Assembly (NCBI GenBank): GCA_016714905.1
Contig: JADKBW010000004.1
Coordinates: 186,001 to 250,000, forward strand
DNA length: 64,000 nucleotides
Direction of reading: 5' to 3'
Origin: Flavobacterium sp.
GTDB lineage: Bacteria; Bacteroidota; Bacteroidia; Flavobacteriales; Flavobacteriaceae
Positions 17,901 to 25,330 of this stretch are shown in pieces. The notes under the pieces were generated by a model. It made no database searches and was not told the origin of the DNA. It saw nothing but the letters and a program-made list of their open reading frames with translations. Each line of letters starts with the position of its first letter. Position 1 is the stretch's first letter. A program made the position numbers and the translations under genes.

Positions 17901-18501
17901 CCTGTGTAAAACCAGCTGACACTACATATAAAACAAGAATCAACATTGATCCAATAAAGGATACAATCGAACTCCTGAATATAATGGCAAGTCCAAAAAG
18001 CAACACCCCTGAAATAATCACATTGGGTATGGCAAAAATCAAAATACCTTGTAGGTGTCCAGCCCATATGATTTCTCCGAAACGCTCTGCTGGCGTCCAA
18101 TCGAATATCGGTGCGAGTATTGCCCCAAGAATTGCTCCAATGGAAACGCCTAGTAGCGGAATAATAGAAACAATAGTTGCTCCAATAAATTTACCAAAGA
18201 AGTAATGACTTTTCTTTATTGGCGAGGAAAAAACAAATTGATGCATCCCAAATTGAAAATCACGATTTGCCGTTGCATTCATAAACGCTGTTGTCATCAG
18301 CAAACTGATAACCGACATGGTGGCGTAGAATGTTTCAATAACATAAGGCGCATTTTTATGGATATTGCCAATACTGCCGCCAATTTGGACATTCTCCGAA
18401 GCCACTGCCCCAAAGACAAAAAGCGTATTGATTAACATAAAGATCCAAATCATTGGCGTTTTCAACCAATAGTTGAGTTCGTGTCTGATAAATTTCCACA
18501 T
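14917..18501 (-). CDS. ABC-2 type permease fused to an M1-family aminopeptidase
   Basis: 1194 residues combining two functions. The first 540 or so hold about twelve membrane helices in two ABC-2 permease blocks (for example FRSSIVSFIGSMLILVLYVV and VVAILFGIITQTIMGYY), the second opening with a soluble insert near residues 270-300. After one more helix (about 580) comes a large periplasmic part with an M1-like beta domain and a peptidase domain. The zinc motif HEMGH is at 936-940 (VVAHEMGHQYWAHQ), with the third ligand probably in SEGFSQYSALMVMEKEYG. The ATPase gene ends 32 bases upstream of it. This permease-peptidase layout is known in Bacteroidota but its substrate is not. Confidence 0.88.
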   Translation of the reverse strand: MWKFIRHELNYWLKTPMIWIFMLINTLFVFGAVASENVQIGGSIGNIHKNAPYVIETFYATMSVISLLMTTAFMNATANRDFQFGMHQFVFSSPIKKSHYFFGKFIGATIVSIIPLLGVSIGAILGAILAPIFDWTPAERFGEIIWAGHLQGILIFAIPNVIISGVLLFGLAIIFRSSIVSFIGSMLILVLYVVSAGFTQDIQKEWIANLLDPFGDRPFETMTKYLTVDEKNYHAVTLHGDLLINRLLWLGIAGIILTSIYLKFSFNTKNEKVAKTKKPKLVEVPLIINETKYAPQKAAVFSLSTFLKITQFEIKAVVKNPSFIILTAIGMINLIVGLSSFTSQYGVSQYPVTYSVVDTIENAFNIFMIGFITFYTGVLVWKERDAKFNEIQDATPIRSNALFFSKLIAIIVAIATVFVVAILFGIITQTIMGYYHYELDVYLKSLLLIRITALSFLVVLSLLFHYLINNRYIAYFAFVAFIIINSFIWGLLEINSNMISFGSRPSVTYSDMNGFGPFIPGMVGFTTYWFLFCCVLSFVCLAFYIRGKEPIFKYRWNLAKQSFATNKLPIAISLLAFFICGGFVYYNTEILNTYDSSKEQENKQVEYEKKYKKYENLNQPRFYKFNYAIDIMPEDRSMTAKIEAWAKNKSNTPISELHFTMPLSVDSIQIRIPGSQLKQKDKRLFYRIYKLNKSLAPNDSIKINIDLWSITKGFENEVSFTSLTQNGTFFNNSDLLPIFGYEKSYEISDKNKRVKLKLPPRIRMPKLDENNLKARSNTYISDNSDWVEVKTTISTSSDQIAIAPGSLLKSWKANGRNYYNYQLDQKSLNFYSFISARYQVARQKWNGIDLEVYYDKQHAYNVPTMLKSMQKSLEYYIKNYGPYYHKQCRIIEFPRYASFAQAFPGTMPFSEGIGFIIDLREVTKDDIDQVFYVVAHEMGHQYWAHQVCGANMQGSEMMSEGFSQYSALMVMEKEYGKDKMKKFLKYEMDEYLGGRSRELEGENPLMKTENQQYIHYNKASVIMFYLKELIGESKVNQAMQNLVTTYGYKNPPFPTSIAAVREFRKVTPDSLQYVITDLFENITLFSNRMMKATYKKVGNEYEVTLTTTSEKVRSDAMGKETKIPLADYIDVGIFAEPTNDQNLGKVLVYQRIKLTKKENTFKFKTKELPYEAGIDPYNYLIDRIPEDNLKKVEE

Positions 18502-18533
18502 AATTGATTCGGATTTGGGTTAAACGAGTTCGT

Positions 18534-19391
18534 TTAGTTTCGCAAAAATACATCTTCGAGGTTTTCTTCTGCTTTTACAAATCCATTTTCCAGATTTGAA
18601 TCAGAAAAAACGTGAATCAATGGTTGACCTCCAACCAATTTATTCGAAATGACTTTGTAGTTTTTTTGATAGTCGGGTAATTCTAATTTAGAAACTTTCT
18701 TCTCCCAAACTTTCCCTTTTATTTGTTCCAGTGCTTCATCGGTATTGCCACTAAACAGTACTTTTCCATTATCCATAACCGCCATTTGCGTGCACAATTC
18801 TCTTACATCTTGCACGATGTGTGTTGATAAAATAACGATGGTGTTTTCACCTATTTCGCTCAAGATATTATAAAAACGATTTCGTTCTCCTGGATCCAAA
18901 CCTGCTGTTGGTTCGTCGACAATCACCAATAATGGATTCCCGATTAGCGATTGTGCAATTCCGAAACGTTGTTTCATTCCACCGCTATAACTGGCAACTG
19001 CTTTTTTCCGGTGTTCCCACAGATTTACTTTGAGTAGCAATTGTTCAACAATTTGTTTTCTGTCTGTTGCGCTTTCAAAACCTTTTAATAAAGCTAAGTA
19101 ATCGAGTAAGTCAATTGCTGATGTTCTCGGATACACGCCAAATTCCTGTGGTAGATAACCCAACACTTTTCGCACAGCTTCTTTATCATTTAAAACATCA
19201 ATGTCGCCTAAAGTTACCGAGCCACTGTCAACATCCTGTAATGTTGCTAATGTTCTCATGAGCGAAGATTTACCTGCTCCGTTTGGACCTAGTAATCCAA
19301 ACATTCCCGTGCTAACCGTCAAGGAAACATTATTGAGGGCATGCACGCCATTGGTATATTTTTTCTCTAAGTTTTTGATAATTAATTCCAT
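18534..19391 (-). CDS. ABC transporter ATP-binding protein (partner of the M1 fusion)
   Basis: 285 residues, cytosolic ATPase. Walker A GPNGAGKSS at about 35-43, Q-loop GYLPQEFGVYPRTSA, signature YSGGMKQRFG, Walker B LLVIVDEPTAGLDP and the switch His in VILSTHIVQDV. The C-terminal tail (about 215-285) is a regulatory extension found in ABC-2 exporters of the CcmA/NatA type. It is followed after 32 bases by the permease/peptidase gene, so the two almost certainly form one complex. In the same direction, a transglutaminase gene lies upstream. Confidence 0.94.
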   Translation of the reverse strand: MELIIKNLEKKYTNGVHALNNVSLTVSTGMFGLLGPNGAGKSSLMRTLATLQDVDSGSVTLGDIDVLNDKEAVRKVLGYLPQEFGVYPRTSAIDLLDYLALLKGFESATDRKQIVEQLLLKVNLWEHRKKAVASYSGGMKQRFGIAQSLIGNPLLVIVDEPTAGLDPGERNRFYNILSEIGENTIVILSTHIVQDVRELCTQMAVMDNGKVLFSGNTDEALEQIKGKVWEKKVSKLELPDYQKNYKVISNKLVGGQPLIHVFSDSNLENGFVKAEENLEDVFLRN

Positions 19392-19518
19392 GGTTTTGTC
19401 GGTTTTAGGATTAGAATTTTGACATTAGTCCGTTTTTGCAGTAACTGTTACAAATAAGAATTTAGAAATGTACCATTTTTTGTTTCAATAACGAGGTCAC
19501 GAAATAGAACTACTACAA

Positions 19519-20328
19519 TTATTGCATCCATTTAGGAAACAATTTTGCTTTAAAGTCATCCATTACAAAGATAAATTTATGATTTTTTCGGAGTAGTAAA
19601 ATCAAACTATTGATTAAGATTGGCGAAATTGAATTTTGGTACTTTTCAAAATAATAATCCGTTACATCATTTCTATTATTGCTAATGATGAATGGAATCG
19701 TTGTTGCCGAAAACACATTGGGCGTTCGATGGTGATCCCGAGACACGTAGTCAGAATAGTGTTTGAACTCGACGTGGTTGCCTTTGCGCAATTCTGAAAA
19801 TAATTCGATTGTTGAAAGAGGGAAACCTGCCTCGTCGGAAAATACGATTCCTTTGTGAATATCGATGGCAATCCATTTTTGTTTGCCGCTGCTATAAATC
19901 TCATTAAAGGAATGTCCAAACTCGGTTTTATAAAATCGGTCGATGCAACCCCATTCCTTTACTTTGATTCCGTTGATAAAACAGAAAATATTAAAAATTT
20001 GAGAAAAGTCCGAGCAAACCCCACCTTTGTTTTCAAGCATTAATTCTAATGTTTTTCTCGAAGACAATCCGAGTCCAGTTCCACCTTTCATATTTAATCG
20101 AAGGAATTTTCCGATTTGAAGTGCTTTGTCGTATTCGTCGAGTGATGGGTCGATTGCCATCTTTTCGTTGGTTTCGAAATACAATTTTGGGATGGAAGCG
20201 AGCGTGTTGAAATCATTAAAGCATCCCAAATCTCCGATGTCATTTTCCTTCACATTCTCAGAAACCAAAGCATATCTTACGAAGTAAGCAATGGGATGTC
20301 GATTGAAAAATTTGGCGATTTTGTTCAA
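19519..20328 (-). CDS. Transglutaminase-like protein
   Basis: 269 residues. The catalytic triad of the transglutaminase-like fold is visible: Cys105 in KGGVCSDFSQ, His139 in EFGHSFNEIY, and Asp156 in WIAIDIHKG. There is no signal peptide, so it is probably cytosolic. The last 40 residues (SPILINSLILLLRKNHKFIFVMDDF) contain a hydrophobic stretch. Such enzymes can act as proteases or peptide-modifying enzymes; the substrate is unknown. It lies between the PspC/GIN operon and the ABC genes, 127 bases from the ATPase start, so it may have its own promoter. Confidence 0.85.
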   Translation of the reverse strand: MNKIAKFFNRHPIAYFVRYALVSENVKENDIGDLGCFNDFNTLASIPKLYFETNEKMAIDPSLDEYDKALQIGKFLRLNMKGGTGLGLSSRKTLELMLENKGGVCSDFSQIFNIFCFINGIKVKEWGCIDRFYKTEFGHSFNEIYSSGKQKWIAIDIHKGIVFSDEAGFPLSTIELFSELRKGNHVEFKHYSDYVSRDHHRTPNVFSATTIPFIISNNRNDVTDYYFEKYQNSISPILINSLILLLRKNHKFIFVMDDFKAKLFPKWMQ

Positions 20329-20426
20329 ATTTGAATAGATAAGTTGTAATTTCTTACGATTGCTGTTGATTGTGCTGGCGGGCTAATTTATGAAATATTT
20401 TTTGACTGTTTTATTTCCAAGTTCAT

Positions 20427-20462
20427 CAAAAAAAAATCACCCAATACATGGATGATTTTTAA
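20427..20462 (-). terminator. Terminator of the PspC-GIN operon
   Basis: On the minus strand AAATCATCC-ATGTATT-GGGTGATT followed by a run of T's: an 8-bp stem with one G-T pair, about 60 bases after the stop of the GIN lipoprotein at 20521. Confidence 0.75.
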
Positions 20463-20520
20463 GGTTAAGTTGACTTAGATTATTGACTGTTGACGTTTCC
20501 ACCTGAACTCGACTTTTTGT

Positions 20521-21207
20521 TCAAATTTTCGGAACGTGATGATAATTGATTGATCCTCCACTGGACGCGTTTGCATTTAGACTTACTACCGGATAAACAT
20601 GGTTATTGCTGCCGCTTGATGCACTTGCGATGACGTTGTTTGCCATTAATTTTTCTGCATTCAAAGTACTACCGCTAGAAGACGCCGTTTCCAAATTGGT
20701 CGACTTCCCTATGATGGTCATGTTGCCGCCGCTTGAGGCCTCACAGCTCGTCTTTTCAGCGTCGACATTGATATTCAAAGTTGCGCCGGTGCTCGCTTCG
20801 AGGTTGAGTTCCTGACTTCTTATGGTATTTCGAGATTCGAAATGGGCACCACTGCTGATTTTAATCGCGTCGACCTTTGGCATTTTTACAACGACCTTTT
20901 TCATTCTCACATTTCGATAGCTATTGTACTCAGAACTAATCACAAGAACACCATCGAATACTTTTGTCGTGATATGTTTTTGTAAATTATCGTCAGCAAT
21001 TACCGTTACTTCCTTTTCTTGCGATTGTTCTAAAACGATGTCGAGTCCTTTTTCGGCTTTAATTGAAGTAAAATTCCCTTCAATATTTCGCTTTTCTGTA
21101 GTGACATTACCACTTCCGGTAATTCCATTGAACTGGCAAGAGATTACAAGTGATGACACTAGTGCAAGGCCAAATAATCTTCTGTATACAAGTTTAGCAT
21201 TCCACAT
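20521..21207 (-). CDS. DUF2807 (GIN-domain) lipoprotein
   Basis: 228 residues. Start MWNAKLVYRRLFGLALVSSLVISCQFNG: the LVISC motif is a lipobox with Cys near residue 24, so the mature protein is probably lipid-anchored to the envelope. The GIN fold follows (EGNFTSIKAEKGLDIVLEQSQEKEVTVIADDNL). Many repeats of the SSG type then occur (EASSGGNM, ETASSSGS, ASASSGSNN, ASSGGSIN), a stacked beta-solenoid signature. It starts 2 bases after the PspC gene stop, so they form a tight operon. Function unproven. Confidence 0.88.
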   Translation of the reverse strand: MWNAKLVYRRLFGLALVSSLVISCQFNGITGSGNVTTEKRNIEGNFTSIKAEKGLDIVLEQSQEKEVTVIADDNLQKHITTKVFDGVLVISSEYNSYRNVRMKKVVVKMPKVDAIKISSGAHFESRNTIRSQELNLEASTGATLNINVDAEKTSCEASSGGNMTIIGKSTNLETASSSGSTLNAEKLMANNVIASASSGSNNHVYPVVSLNANASSGGSINYHHVPKI

Positions 21208-21209
21208 GA

Positions 21210-22991
21210 CTATTTGGTTTTTATCGTGATGCCGTCTTCATTTATTTTGACACTTTTGATTTTTTTGCTTTCGCTTTGATTGCTGCTTTTCTTAATCAAA
21301 ATTCCGTTTTCATTCAGTGTAACGCTAGTTCCGGTAGAATCTTCAGGCGTTTCAGGACCTTTAATGTCGATGGTGCCTTCAAAGTTTTCTGCTCCTTCCA
21401 CGTCATTCCATTCGTTTTCTTCAGGTGGGCAGTTCATACATTTTACTTTAGTGCTATCGACTTTATAAACATATTGGTCAGAACTAAAATGCAAATTGAA
21501 GTACGAGTCATCAGAATCATCGTAATCTTGAATGCTGCTATCTGGTTTTAGTAACATTCCCATTGGCAAATACAAGTACACTTCGACTTCTTGATCGCGG
21601 TATTTATTTTTGAAATCTGTCAATAAGTAGTTGTCTAGAATCAAGTGATTTCCTTCTAATTTGTATCCGTATTTGATTTTCTCCGCTGTTTTCTTTGCTG
21701 CAGATAACGATCTGCCTTTCGCTTTTCGTTCAATTTGAATATATGGCACTTTCTCATCCGTTTTTACCACATACATTCGGACGTCGTTAGAATAGATCAC
21801 TTTCGCATTATTGGCGTCTTCCGTCACGATGAAATTATCATTGTCGTTGATATCGTTCGCATAAAATTCATTGAATTGAAATTTAACATACAAAGTATCC
21901 GTTGCTTTAAGAGGTAAGGTTTCTTTTTGTAGAAATCTACCATCCACGGCGAATTCCGTAGCTTGACGAACGCCTACTGAAATTAGGATTCCAATAGAGA
22001 TTAACCACAATGCCAATAGTGTGTATTTAGCAATATACCCGATCGACTTCATATTTGGCGACAACAATTTGAAGCCCAGAAGCATTAAGAAAAAGAAAGG
22101 AATTCCAATGGCTCCAAACATCAACAAACCAAAAACCCACAGTGGATATTCTGAAATATTCCCAGCTTCAAAGAAACTTTGCCAAGGAAAATCAATAAAG
22201 GCAGTAGAACCGAGTGTAAATACACCGATAAATAAAACCACTAGTGTTGCCAAACTTGAAATAATCAAGATCACACCCAAAACTTTTGCGAATACTTTAA
22301 GAATTGACATCAATACTTCGCCTAATCCGCCTGTAAATCTTTCCACACCTGTTTTGACTTGGTTGCCCATTTTGTCATAGTTGGCGTTTTTGAATTTTTC
22401 TGAAACGGTGTCAAATTCTTCCTTTACTTTTTTCTCGATGTTAGAAATGGTGATGGGTTCTCCTTTCATCTCTAATTTTTCCGATGTAGTAATCGCTTCA
22501 GGCATGACAATCCACAGAACAATATACGCAATGATTCCTGAGCCAAATCCAGCAAAAACTAATACGACTAAGATTAGACGCAACCACACCGCATCGACAC
22601 CAAAGTAGTGACCTAATCCGGCGGCAACTCCACCAATCATTCCAGTGTCTTTGTCACGGTATAACTTTTTGGTTGCTCTCGTTGATGAATTGAAATCGTT
22701 GGTTTTTTTAGGTTCATCGTCGTCGTTATCAATACGATAATCTTCAGGTTGACCCATCACAGCAATGATTTCGTCCAGTTCTTTCAAATTGATGACTTGC
22801 TTTTCATTGGTGTGTTTTTCAGCCACCAATTCTGCAATTCGCATTTCGATGTCTTTGATGATTTCATCTTGCCCGTTTGAATTGGACAGAGAACGTTTTA
22901 TCGCATCGAAATAGCGTGTTAGTTTTTGATATGCATCTTCGTCTATGTGAAAAAACATACCGCCTAAATTTATGTTTACTGTTTTATTCAT
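21210..22991 (-). CDS. PspC-domain membrane protein
   Basis: 593 residues. An N-terminal helical region (1-85, FHIDEDAYQKLTRYFDAI) is followed by a PspC domain at about 108-166 (KKLYRDKDTGMIGGVAAGLGHYFGVDAVWLR, with the helix VLVFAGFGSGIIAYIVLWIV). Four more membrane helices follow (about 230-350), then a long beta-rich soluble region (from about 355) ending in Ser/Lys-rich strands. PspC in proteobacteria senses membrane stress; this long Bacteroidota form combines PspC with an extra domain. It is directly downstream of a PadR gene (5 bases) and upstream of the GIN lipoprotein, which suggests stress-type regulation. Confidence 0.88.
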   Translation of the reverse strand: MNKTVNINLGGMFFHIDEDAYQKLTRYFDAIKRSLSNSNGQDEIIKDIEMRIAELVAEKHTNEKQVINLKELDEIIAVMGQPEDYRIDNDDDEPKKTNDFNSSTRATKKLYRDKDTGMIGGVAAGLGHYFGVDAVWLRLILVVLVFAGFGSGIIAYIVLWIVMPEAITTSEKLEMKGEPITISNIEKKVKEEFDTVSEKFKNANYDKMGNQVKTGVERFTGGLGEVLMSILKVFAKVLGVILIISSLATLVVLFIGVFTLGSTAFIDFPWQSFFEAGNISEYPLWVFGLLMFGAIGIPFFFLMLLGFKLLSPNMKSIGYIAKYTLLALWLISIGILISVGVRQATEFAVDGRFLQKETLPLKATDTLYVKFQFNEFYANDINDNDNFIVTEDANNAKVIYSNDVRMYVVKTDEKVPYIQIERKAKGRSLSAAKKTAEKIKYGYKLEGNHLILDNYLLTDFKNKYRDQEVEVYLYLPMGMLLKPDSSIQDYDDSDDSYFNLHFSSDQYVYKVDSTKVKCMNCPPEENEWNDVEGAENFEGTIDIKGPETPEDSTGTSVTLNENGILIKKSSNQSESKKIKSVKINEDGITIKTK

Positions 22992-22996
22992 GACTA

Positions 22997-23326
22997 TTAT
23001 TTTTGTGTTGTTATAATGTTTACCGCATCAGACAATTCTGTCCAGGTGCTATTTAATTCGTTTAAAAATGTTTTTCCAATTTCGGTCAAACCGTAATATT
23101 TTCGTGGTGGACCGGAGGTAGATTCTTCCCAGCGATAGTTGAGTAATCCGTCGTTTTTTAATCTTGTCAATAGTGGATAAACCGTTCCCTCTACCACAAG
23201 TAATTTTGCGTTTTTCAAGGTGTCTAGTATTTCCGAAGTGTAGGCATCTTTTTCTTTCAAAACGCATAAGATGCAAAACTCGAGAACACCTTTACGCATC
23301 TGGGCTTTTGTGTTTTCAATATTCAT
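22997..23326 (-). CDS. PadR-family transcriptional regulator
   Basis: 109 residues, a winged-helix repressor: KGVLEFCILCVLKEKDAYTSEILDTL, the recognition helix region VVEGTVYPLLTRLKNDGLLNY, and the wing EESTSGPPRKYYGLTEIGKTFL. PadR proteins usually bind their own promoter and release on a ligand or stress. It is the first gene of the PadR-PspC-GIN run (5-base gap to PspC). It probably controls that operon; the upstream DUF4870 and GIN genes may be under it too. The signal is unknown. Confidence 0.93.
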   Translation of the reverse strand: MNIENTKAQMRKGVLEFCILCVLKEKDAYTSEILDTLKNAKLLVVEGTVYPLLTRLKNDGLLNYRWEESTSGPPRKYYGLTEIGKTFLNELNSTWTELSDAVNIITTQK

Positions 23327-23378
23327 GATTCTATTTTTTTATTTGGGAGATTAATTTGTGTAAATTCCATACTTCTCA

Positions 23379-24152
23379 TTAGTTTGCGGTTAATGATCGA
23401 TCCAATCGGTATTTTTGCAGTGCCACCGCGTCTTCGTTAAGATCGATATAATCTGGGAAACCAGTATAGTTGACTTTAGCTTCGTCTGCTACATCCACCA
23501 CTAAGTTAGCATGGGCGTAAACAGAGGCATTTGAATTGCCGTTTGCTTTTATGGCAATTGAATTAGAAATGAAATTTCTTGCACTAAGCAATACATTTTC
23601 AGATGCTTCAAAGTTCGCTTGTCTCGCTTTTCCAGTTAAGTTGATTTTTGCATTGTTAGTAAAATTACCATTGATTGCAATGGCTTCGATTTTACCATTG
23701 AACATTGTATTTTCCGAAGCTTGAAAGGTAGTGGTACCGTTTACTTTTATGGTACCTGTTAGACTTGCACCTGAATTCAGCGTAAGTGCTAACTTTTCCG
23801 CAACCAAAGCCTCGTCGATTGTAATGATTGCATTGGTATTGGCTTCTAATCCGACTAGATTATTGGTGGCAACAAACACCTTAATGTTGGTATCGTTTTG
23901 ATTGAATTCCGTGGCATTTAAGACGTCAATAGTCAATGTCTTTCCGGTAACTTTAGTTGTAATGTTTTTCATAGTCGATTGATTTGGTGCTTCAATTCGA
24001 ATAGAAGTTGTCGCGCTTTCGGTATAGACCAATTCGATGCCGTGTTGCACTTTAATTTTTGAAAATGATGATACTGTTCTCATTTCTACTTCTTGTCCTT
24101 TTGCTAATATTCCAATTAAGAATAAGGTTAACGTTGTGATGATTTTTAACAT
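23379..24152 (-). CDS. DUF2807 (GIN-domain) exported protein
   Basis: 257 residues. Signal peptide MLKIITTLTLFLIGILAKGQ, then the GIN start VSSFSKIKVQHGIELVYTESATTSIRIEAPNQ and many short Asn/Thr-rich strands (NNLVGLEANTNAI, LNSGASLTG). It is about as long as the other two family members but shares only the fold pattern, so these are old paralogues rather than a fresh duplication. It sits between the DUF4870 gene (39 bases away) and PadR (52 bases). Confidence 0.87.
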   Translation of the reverse strand: MLKIITTLTLFLIGILAKGQEVEMRTVSSFSKIKVQHGIELVYTESATTSIRIEAPNQSTMKNITTKVTGKTLTIDVLNATEFNQNDTNIKVFVATNNLVGLEANTNAIITIDEALVAEKLALTLNSGASLTGTIKVNGTTTFQASENTMFNGKIEAIAINGNFTNNAKINLTGKARQANFEASENVLLSARNFISNSIAIKANGNSNASVYAHANLVVDVADEAKVNYTGFPDYIDLNEDAVALQKYRLDRSLTAN

Positions 24153-24191
24153 GATTTCGTTTTTTGATTAATGATTGATTAATGATTGAAA

Positions 24192-24647
24192 CTACTTGAT
24201 AAATGGGATGGTCAATGGATATTTAAAGTTGTCTCCGTTTGACGTCTTTACGGAGGCATAAATGATAAGAAAAAACTCGGCGATTTTCATAAAAATAAAA
24301 AGAGCGATGGCTGATATGGCGATGGTGATAACACCAGTCATATTACTAAAGTCGAAATTCTCAAAAAACAAATCGTCGTTATTAATGATGGCATTAAAAC
24401 TTACATTATTAAAGAAAGTCACCAGCACAATTGGAATCGCGATTAACGCAAGAACAAAAGTGTATAGAAATAAACTCAACTGAAAGTTGATGGTTTGCTT
24501 TCCTTGCTCGTTAACGTATTCTGATTTATCTCGAGTCGTACTCCAGATGATAATGGGAAATAAGAAATTTCCGAACGGGATGAAGTACTGTGTCAGCGTG
24601 CTTAAGTTGATTAGTGCTGCGGTACTGTTTTTTGAATTTGTTTCCAT
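24192..24647 (-). CDS. DUF4870-domain membrane protein
   Basis: 151 residues with three or four membrane helices. The motif STLTQYFIPFGNFLFPIIIWSTTRDKSEYVNEQGKQTINFQLSLFLY is the DUF4870 (Tic20-like) signature, and YPLTIPFIK is the usual end. Function unknown. It begins the leftward envelope cluster (DUF4870, GIN, PadR, PspC, GIN). A TATATTTG box lies upstream on the minus strand. Confidence 0.88.
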   Translation of the reverse strand: METNSKNSTAALINLSTLTQYFIPFGNFLFPIIIWSTTRDKSEYVNEQGKQTINFQLSLFLYTFVLALIAIPIVLVTFFNNVSFNAIINNDDLFFENFDFSNMTGVITIAISAIALFIFMKIAEFFLIIYASVKTSNGDNFKYPLTIPFIK

Positions 24648-24675
24648 GATTAAAAGTATATAGTAATTTCTTATG

Positions 24676-24683
24676 CAAATATA
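24676..24683 (-). promoter_or_regulatory. -7 box for the DUF4870/PadR cluster
   Basis: On the minus strand TATATTTG precedes the DUF4870 start by about 30 bases. No TTG is at the expected -33 distance. In its place lies ACTATGCGAAACAAGATACT (about 24696-24716), which has partial repeats of AGTA and could be an operator for PadR. That part is a guess. Confidence 0.35.
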
Positions 24684-24800
24684 TGTTTAAAAAACAGTAT
24701 CTTGTTTCGCATAGTACCATATCTTAACAAAATATTAACATTTGATTCTGCTAGATTTTAAGCTTTTTAATTCCTATATTTAGCTCCTAAATCAACAAAT

Positions 24801-25256
24801 ATGCGGACTTCAACCTTTAATATCAATCTTTTTTTGTTTTACAAATTGCCTGCTGCTTTTTGGTGTGGCGTTCGACTGAAGTCTATCAATTCACTAGAAT
24901 GTACCACTTCTGTAAAGCATCGTTGGTTCAATCAGAATCCATTCAATTCGCTTTATTTTGCGGTTCAAGCGATGGCAGCGGAACTATCTACGGGCGCTTT
25001 GGTGATGCAAAGTATTCGAAGCAGTCGACACCGGATCTCGATGTTGGTTGCCAGCAACAAATGTGTTTTTACCAAAAAGGCCACAGGGAGAATTCATTTT
25101 ATCTGCACCGACGGCGAGCGCATAGAAACAGCAATACACGAAACCATCACCACTGGAGAGGGAAAAACGGTTTGGTTGAAATCAATCGGCACGAACGAAA
25201 AAGGGGAAGTGGTTGCCGAAATGGATTTTGAGTGGACCCTAAAAGTCAAGCCGTAG
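24801..25256 (+). CDS. DUF4442 (hotdog-fold) protein
   Basis: 151 residues of the DUF4442 family, a hotdog-fold group related to thioesterases. Typical features: KLPAAFWCGVRLKSI near the start, TTSVKHRWFNQNPFNSLYFAVQAMAAELSTGALVM in the middle, and SMLVASNKCVFTKKATGRI. No catalytic acid is obvious, so activity is uncertain. The first ATG gives the expected start. It lies upstream of and in the same direction as the TIGR01777 epimerase, but a promoter box between them suggests separate transcription. Confidence 0.85.
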   Translation: MRTSTFNINLFLFYKLPAAFWCGVRLKSINSLECTTSVKHRWFNQNPFNSLYFAVQAMAAELSTGALVMQSIRSSRHRISMLVASNKCVFTKKATGRIHFICTDGERIETAIHETITTGEGKTVWLKSIGTNEKGEVVAEMDFEWTLKVKP

Positions 25257-25313
25257 TTTTTCAACAGTCGTTAAATTGAACCTAATTAGCAGACCGTTTC
25301 CTTAGTCATTGAC

Positions 25314-25321
25314 TAACTTTG
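25314..25321 (+). promoter_or_regulatory. -7 box setting the start of the TIGR01777 gene
   Basis: TAACTTTG ends 9 bases before the ATG at 25331, so the mRNA would be almost leaderless. It overlaps the TTG codon at 25319, which therefore cannot be the start. No clear -33 element. Confidence 0.45.
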
Positions 25322-25330
25322 AATAAAAAA

